This document shows positions 57,094 through 61,089 of a stretch of DNA of 61,089 nucleotides, one piece after another. Position 1 is the stretch's first letter. Each line of letters opens with the position of its first letter. The position numbers and the translations under genes are program-made. The DNA comes from CBDUXP01 sp965371225 [NCBI: uncultured bacterium] (GTDB lineage Bacteria > Abyssobacteria > SURF-5 > CBDUXP01): contig CBDUXP010000020.1 of assembly GCA_965371225.1 (NCBI GenBank), forward strand, positions 1 through 61,089, in the 5' to 3' direction. Below the pieces are notes generated by a model. The model worked only from the letters and a program-made list of their open reading frames with translations. It did no database searches and was not told the DNA's origin.

Positions 57094-57561
57094 GTGCTGG
57101 AATTCCGCCGCTACCGCGCCGCCGACCACGATGCCGTCTGGGAGCTGCACAATCTCGCACTGACTGTCGCGGACGCTCACGCGGGCAACGGCCCGTGGGA
57201 CGACGACTTGCACCACATCGAGGGGGTATACCTCGCGGCCGGGGGCGAATTTCTGGTGGGGTTCGCCGGGGGGCGGCTGGTCGCCATGGGTGGGCTCTTG
57301 CGCCATGATGCGACGCTCGGCGAGATCAAGCGCATGCGCGTGCATCCCGACTGGCACCGCCGCGGCTACGGCCGGCAAGTGCTGTGCGCGTTGGAAGACG
57401 CGGCAGCGGCGTGCGGCGTGGCGCGGCTGATACTTGACACGAGCACGGTGCAAACGGCCGCCATTGCCCTGTACCAAGCACACGGGTATGTGGAGGAACG
57501 CCGGAGCCGGCGCGGGGGCTACACGCTCATCCACTTTGCCAAGCAGGTGGCGGTGGACTGA
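57094..57561 (+). CDS. GNAT-family N-acetyltransferase
   Basis: The 155-residue protein has the GNAT core: MLEFRRYRAADHDAV, KRMRVHPDWHRRGYGRQVLCALE (acetyl-CoA binding loop RRGYGRQ), LILDTSTVQTAAIALYQAHGYVEE. It would transfer an acetyl group from acetyl-CoA to an amine; the substrate cannot be told. GTG start without a Shine-Dalgarno. Its stop is 12 bp from the convergent LLM gene. Confidence 0.87.
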   Translation: MLEFRRYRAADHDAVWELHNLALTVADAHAGNGPWDDDLHHIEGVYLAAGGEFLVGFAGGRLVAMGGLLRHDATLGEIKRMRVHPDWHRRGYGRQVLCALEDAAAACGVARLILDTSTVQTAAIALYQAHGYVEERRSRRGGYTLIHFAKQVAVD

Positions 57562-57573
57562 GCCTGCCGCTGC

Positions 57574-58533
57574 CTACGCCACCGGATTCTCCTCGTTGAC
57601 GAGTGCGGCCGCGTCGGCGAGCACTTGGATCAGCCCGGCACCTTCGCGCTCCGTCCCCTCCGGCAGGTTCAGCACGTAGACCGCCGCTTCGGTCGCGCCG
57701 GCCCGGCGGTAGGCGGCCAGCCCTTCGGAGAGCAACGTCGCGTCTCCGACCATGTGCGCCTGCTCGAACAGGCGCGCGTGCGGGACGCTCCGATATGCCG
57801 CTGCCGCCCGCTGTGCCTCCTCGGGAGTGCAGCCGACAATGGCGAGCACGTGGGCCCGGCGCGCCACCGCATCCGGTTCACGGCCTTCCTCCGTGATGAT
57901 TGCCGTCAGCCGGTTGCACTGTTCCGCAAAACGCTCCGGCGTGTAGAGGTTCGCGAACCAGCAGTCTGCGTGTCGCGCCACGATGCGCAGCGTCTCCCCG
58001 TGGTCGCCGGCCACGGCCAGGGGGAACGGCCGTTGCACGGGGGCGGGCGCGCAATAGGCGTCGCGCAGGAGTGCAGTACTGCCCGGTGGCGTGTTCGCCG
58101 GCCCGCCGGACTCGAGCGCGCGCAGGGTCAGAATGGCGTCGGTGAGGCGCTGGCGCGCCGCGCTCCCGGCGCGCGGGACGATGCCGTACGCGCGCATCTC
58201 CGCGGCGTTTCCCCCCGTTCCGAGCGCCAGGTCGAATCGCCCATGACTCAGGTGATCCACGGTGAACGCCATCTTCGCCACGAGCGCCGGGTTGCGGAAC
58301 TGCACGTTGCACACCCCGAGTCCGAGCCGAATGACGGAGGTCTCGACGGCCAGGGCGCTCAAGAGGGTCCACGCCTCCAACCGGTCCTCGCGCGTGTCCG
58401 GAAAGTGGTGGACGTGGTCGGGCAGCCAGACTGCGCGGAGGCCGGCCCGTTCCGCCGCACGCGCCCAGGCAACGAGCACGGTGGGGGGCACGTGCTGGGG
58501 CAGATAGCAGCCAACCGCAAACGGGGGGGGCAT
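57574..58533 (-). CDS. LLM-class flavin-dependent (or F420-dependent) oxidoreductase
   Basis: The 319-residue protein belongs to the luciferase-like monooxygenase superfamily: FAVGCYLPQH, AVWLPDHVHHFP, RLGLGVCNVQFRNPALVAKM, TVDHLSHGRFDLALGTGGNAAEM and the phosphate loop GDHGETLRIVARHADCWF. Such TIM-barrel enzymes use FMN or F420 and act on diverse small substrates. Which cofactor is used here is not decided by the visible residues. It lies divergent from the PP-loop gene, with a 135-bp intergenic region that has a plus-strand promoter. Confidence 0.86.
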   Translation of the reverse strand: MPPPFAVGCYLPQHVPPTVLVAWARAAERAGLRAVWLPDHVHHFPDTREDRLEAWTLLSALAVETSVIRLGLGVCNVQFRNPALVAKMAFTVDHLSHGRFDLALGTGGNAAEMRAYGIVPRAGSAARQRLTDAILTLRALESGGPANTPPGSTALLRDAYCAPAPVQRPFPLAVAGDHGETLRIVARHADCWFANLYTPERFAEQCNRLTAIITEEGREPDAVARRAHVLAIVGCTPEEAQRAAAAYRSVPHARLFEQAHMVGDATLLSEGLAAYRRAGATEAAVYVLNLPEGTEREGAGLIQVLADAAALVNEENPVA

Positions 58534-58557
58534 GGTCAGCGGAGACGGGCCGATTGG

Positions 58558-58586
58558 TTGACCGGCCCTGACCGTACTTCTATACT
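58558..58586 (+). promoter_or_regulatory. Promoter of the PP-loop gene
   Basis: -35 TTGACC (5/6) and -10 TATACT (5/6) are separated by exactly 17 bp. Transcription would begin near 58593, giving a leader of about 75 nt that contains a terminator-like hairpin. Confidence 0.75.
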
Positions 58587-58611
58587 AGCGACGTTACGCA
58601 TTGCTCGATGC

Positions 58612-58635
58612 CGGCGCCCCCGTGGCGCCGTTTTT
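58612..58635 (+). terminator. Terminator-like hairpin in the leader of the PP-loop gene
   Basis: A perfect 7-bp stem CGGCGCC / GGCGCCG with a 5-nt loop is followed at once by five T residues. It lies 20 nt downstream of the predicted start and 33 nt before the ATG, so it could attenuate expression of the gene or act in a small leader switch. An ATG at 58608 would read through it in frame, but those residues are unlikely to be part of the protein. Confidence 0.65.
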
Positions 58636-58667
58636 GTTCGCGGCGTTCCGACAGGATACTGAATGCG

Positions 58668-59708
58668 ATGACCGTCAAAGCCGTGGCCCTCGTCTCCGGC
58701 GGGCTCGATAGCACCCTCGCGGTGAAGATCGTGCAGCAGCAGGGTATCGAGGTCGAAGGGCTCAATGTCCGGACGCAGTTCGAGTGCTGCTCGCTGGACG
58801 CGCAGCAAGTGGCGCACCAATTGGGCATTCGGCTGAACTTCGTGACCACCGGCCAGGACTATCTGGCGCTGGTGCAGCAGCCTCGCTTTGGTCGCGGCCG
58901 CGGCCTGAACCCGTGCGTCGACTGCCGCATCTATATGTTCGAGGCCGCGAAGCGCCTCATGACGGCGTGCGGGGCCGAGTTTGTCGTGACCGGTGAGGTG
59001 CTCGGCCAACGGCCCATGTCGCAGAAGCTGCGGGATTTCCGGACCATCGAAGCCGACACCGGCCTGGAGCGGTGCATCCTGCGGCCGCTGAGCGCCAAAC
59101 TCCTGCCGCCGACGCTCGCGGAGGAACAGGGGCTGGTGGACCGGGACCGCCTGCAAGGCATTCGCGGGCGTTCGCGCACGGAGTTGATCGCGCTCGCCCG
59201 CGGGTTCGGCCTGGCGGACCATGAGATTCCCACCCCGTCGGTCGGCTGCGCCTTGACCGAGCCGGCGTTCGGCCTGCAGGTGCAGGATGTCTTCGATCAT
59301 CAGGACGCGTACGACGACTGGGATTTCCAACTGCTCCGCGTCGGCCGGCAGTTCCGCATCGGGGCGCAGACGAAGCTCGCCCTGGGGCGCAACAAAGAGG
59401 ACAACGAGCGGCTTGGGGCGATGGCGCGCGTGGGGACCACACTGTTTGAGTCGGTGAATTTTCTCGGTCCCGATGCGCTTGCCGTGGGCCTGATTGACGG
59501 CGAGACGCGGAACATCATCGCGCGGCTCATGATGCGCTACACGAAAGCCGCGCCGCCGGACGCGCGCATTCGCGAAACGGTCGTGTCTTCGGGCGACGGC
59601 ACCGAGCCCGCGACGAATGGCACGCGAGAGTTCCCCGCGCCGCCCGCCTTCAGCGTGGACGCGGCCGAAGCATACGCCATCACCCGGCGCCCGTTCGCCC
59701 AAGCCTGA
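58668..59708 (+). CDS. MnmA/ThiI-like PP-loop ATPase (tRNA thiolation family)
   Basis: The 346-residue protein has the PP-loop VSGGLDSTLA at residues 10-19, a CxxC motif NPCVDCRIYMF near residue 83, VVTGEVLGQRPMSQK, and ILRPLSAKLLPPTLAEEQG. It resembles the MnmA/ThiI/TtcA-like enzymes that adenylate tRNA uridine or cytidine for sulfur insertion, and one of the lineages annotated as MnmA-like without the C-terminal MnmA domain. The target base is not decided. ATG at 58668 follows AGGATACTGAATGCG; the leader has a terminator-like hairpin. A methyltransferase gene follows. Confidence 0.78.
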   Translation: MTVKAVALVSGGLDSTLAVKIVQQQGIEVEGLNVRTQFECCSLDAQQVAHQLGIRLNFVTTGQDYLALVQQPRFGRGRGLNPCVDCRIYMFEAAKRLMTACGAEFVVTGEVLGQRPMSQKLRDFRTIEADTGLERCILRPLSAKLLPPTLAEEQGLVDRDRLQGIRGRSRTELIALARGFGLADHEIPTPSVGCALTEPAFGLQVQDVFDHQDAYDDWDFQLLRVGRQFRIGAQTKLALGRNKEDNERLGAMARVGTTLFESVNFLGPDALAVGLIDGETRNIIARLMMRYTKAAPPDARIRETVVSSGDGTEPATNGTREFPAPPAFSVDAAEAYAITRRPFAQA

Positions 59709-59747
59709 ACCGCAGGCTGGTCTCGACGTGAATTGGACCTTGCGCCC

Positions 59748-60380
59748 GTGATCGAACATTTGCCCCGCGTCATTGCGGCCGCGCCCGACCGTCCGCAGGT
59801 CGGCGGTCCCGATCATCCCATGCGCAAAGTCACGCGGCAGGTAGCGTTCGAGCCCACCGGGTGGACCCCCGAGCGCGCGGCCAAGATCACAGACCTGTTT
59901 AATGGCCTCGCCCCGGAATGGCATACGCGGTTTGGCGAGGGGCGCCAACTGCCCTTGGAGGATGCACTGGACCGGGGCGACGTGCACGGGGAGCTTTGCA
60001 TCGAGGTCGGCTCCGGCATCGGCGGCTCGACCCCGCTCTTGACGCCGCGTTTCACGACGGTGGTGGCGGCGGACATCGCCATCGAGATGCTGCGCCGGGC
60101 GCCCGCGGATCACGGGCACCGCATGCTGGCGGACGCCGCCACGCTACCGCTGCCGGACCGCAGTGCGGATGTGATGGTGCTGGAGAATGCGTTGCTCTTT
60201 CCGCACGAAGTGGACCGCGTACTCGCCCCGCGGGGCGTCCTGATCTGGGTGAACAGCCTGGGCGACGCGACGCCAATTCATTTGCCGGCGGAAGACGTGG
60301 CGTCCGCGCTCCCCGGCAAGTGGACGGGGAGCGCCTCCGAAGCCGGTTGGGGCACGTGGTGCGTGCTCCGCCGCGCGTAG
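59748..60380 (+). CDS. SAM-dependent methyltransferase
   Basis: The roughly 210-residue protein has the class I methyltransferase core: LCIEVGSGIGGSTPLL (motif I, acidic residue then glycine loop), VVAADIAIEMLRRAP (motif II), ADAATLPLPDRSADVMVLENALLF and a final strand GTWCVLRR. The substrate is not evident; the family includes small-molecule and protein methylases. The start is uncertain: I use GTG at 59748, with TTG 59733 or ATG 59820 possible. It lies 39 bp after the PP-loop gene and may be co-transcribed. Confidence 0.8.
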   Translation: MIEHLPRVIAAAPDRPQVGGPDHPMRKVTRQVAFEPTGWTPERAAKITDLFNGLAPEWHTRFGEGRQLPLEDALDRGDVHGELCIEVGSGIGGSTPLLTPRFTTVVAADIAIEMLRRAPADHGHRMLADAATLPLPDRSADVMVLENALLFPHEVDRVLAPRGVLIWVNSLGDATPIHLPAEDVASALPGKWTGSASEAGWGTWCVLRRA

Positions 60381-60399
60381 CGGCCGCCGCCGGGTGCTA

Positions 60400-61089
60400 C
60401 TACGGGGGTGGCGAGTGTTCCGCCGCGGCCCCGTCCAGGCGCGCGTACATTCCGCTAACCGTATGCACCGCCGCCAGGTAGATCGCGGGAAACATCAGCC
60501 CCAGGTTGCGGAACTCATCCAGGTGCCCGAGCAGGAAGCTGAGCGGAAGGTTGCACGCGGCCGTCAGGACAAGCAAGTAGCGGACTTCTTGCGGTTTGCG
60601 GGCCCAGCCCCAGCCGAGGAGAAAGACCATCAGGCCGAGGGAGAGCACGTTCGCGCCCCGCGGGAACCGGATGAGCGGTGCGTACGGCGCGAAGGTGAGC
60701 ACGTAGGACTGTGGGTTGAGCCAGAACGCAAGGTTCTTCGTCAGCTTCCAGTGCACCGGCGTGCCGGGATTATCCGCGAACGCCACCCGCAGCCCGATGA
60801 CGATGGCGAGCCCAATGGCGGTCTGCACGACGAGATGCGCCGCCAGGCGCGACCGGGGAAGCCGCGCGTGCATGAAGGCGAGAGTGTAGGGCACGAGGAG
60901 CAGGTTGGATTCCTTGTTGAAGACGGCCAGGATGAAACACGGGTAGAACGGCACCCACCAACCCCGCGCGAGACACAGCGTGCAGAGCAACGCCAGCAGT
61001 AGTTCCGGAAAGTCGTACAGGTACCCGCCGTGCAGGAACGTCAGCGGCAGGAACAGCAGCGCGATGGCCGGGGCGAAATCGGTCATGCC
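60400..61089 (-). CDS. Polytopic membrane protein (partial, 5' end outside window)
   Basis: At least 229 residues are visible and the frame stays open to the window edge, so the true start lies outside; a Met at 61086 is only the first in view. There are about five or six hydrophobic helices (IALLFLPLTFLHGGYLY, LLLALLCTLCLARGW, VVQTAIGLAIVIGLRVAF, VLSLGLMVFLLGWGW, YLLVLTAACNLPLSFLLGHL). NKESNLLLVPYTLAF resembles loops of GT-C glycosyltransferase-like proteins, but the family is not established. The C-terminus ends AAAEHSPPP. Convergent with the methyltransferase gene, 19 bp apart. Confidence 0.7.
   Translation of the reverse strand, partial: GMTDFAPAIALLFLPLTFLHGGYLYDFPELLLALLCTLCLARGWWVPFYPCFILAVFNKESNLLLVPYTLAFMHARLPRSRLAAHLVVQTAIGLAIVIGLRVAFADNPGTPVHWKLTKNLAFWLNPQSYVLTFAPYAPLIRFPRGANVLSLGLMVFLLGWGWARKPQEVRYLLVLTAACNLPLSFLLGHLDEFRNLGLMFPAIYLAAVHTVSGMYARLDGAAAEHSPPP

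Overview
The window is a gene-dense, GC-rich chromosomal segment of a free-living bacterium that surrounds the replication origin. No rRNA, tRNA, phage, transposase or CRISPR was seen. The gene content is mostly core, with FG-GAP/UnbV, zinc-ribbon plus double-membrane-helix, and phasin-like proteins. This suggests a deep-branching phylum such as Hydrogenedentota, Planctomycetota or another PVC-like lineage. That placement is inference from gene style, not from a marker search.

Left part (1-8.8 kb). A leftward group holds carB, a glutaminase-type nitrilase, nadE, rsmI and ilvE, with start/stop overlaps or very short gaps. Divergent from carB are an ECF sigma factor and its membrane zinc-finger anti-sigma partner. 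Next comes an orphan small protein, and then an AT-rich spacer.

8.8-19.2 kb. A long rightward series of 13 genes begins with a structured leader and a non-AUG infC start: infC, rpmI, rplT, hisA, tyrA, tmk, holB, ricT, metG, tatD, trpS, scpA, yraN. Most junctions overlap. It meets, tail to tail with shared stop-codon bases, a leftward operon (27.5-19.2 kb): yicC, gmk, rpoZ, coaBC, add, udg, tsaB, pabB, pabC, rimI. This operon starts at a good sigma-70-type promoter.

27.7-40.7 kb is the classical origin neighbourhood. The leftward series is rpmH, rnpA, yidD, yidC, jag, mnmE, a membrane protein, mnmG. The rightward series is dnaA, dnaN, recF, dciA, followed by gyrB and gyrA to 45.9 kb. DnaA boxes lie both before dnaA and between dnaA and dnaN, where an AT-rich tract follows them. 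This suggests a bipartite oriC. More boxes precede gyrB and occur near 49.0 kb.

45.9-61.1 kb is less conserved. It holds a glycosyltransferase-like membrane protein, a cytochrome c'-like lipoprotein, an FG-GAP/UnbV protein, a scattered family of zinc-ribbon/two-helix proteins (two of which share an unrecognised C-terminal domain), an acyl-CoA dehydrogenase, a phasin-like protein with a clear promoter/operator/terminator, a GNAT enzyme, an LLM monooxygenase, a PP-loop ATPase with a terminator-like hairpin in its leader, a methyltransferase and a partial membrane protein.

Two genes, tmk and the membrane protein between mnmE and mnmG, are clearly AT-richer than their neighbours although both are fitted into translational overlaps. 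They are the best candidates for horizontal replacement or insertion. Start codons were chosen from overlaps, Shine-Dalgarno sequences and family N-termini. Several genes appear to use GTG, TTG or ATC starts.
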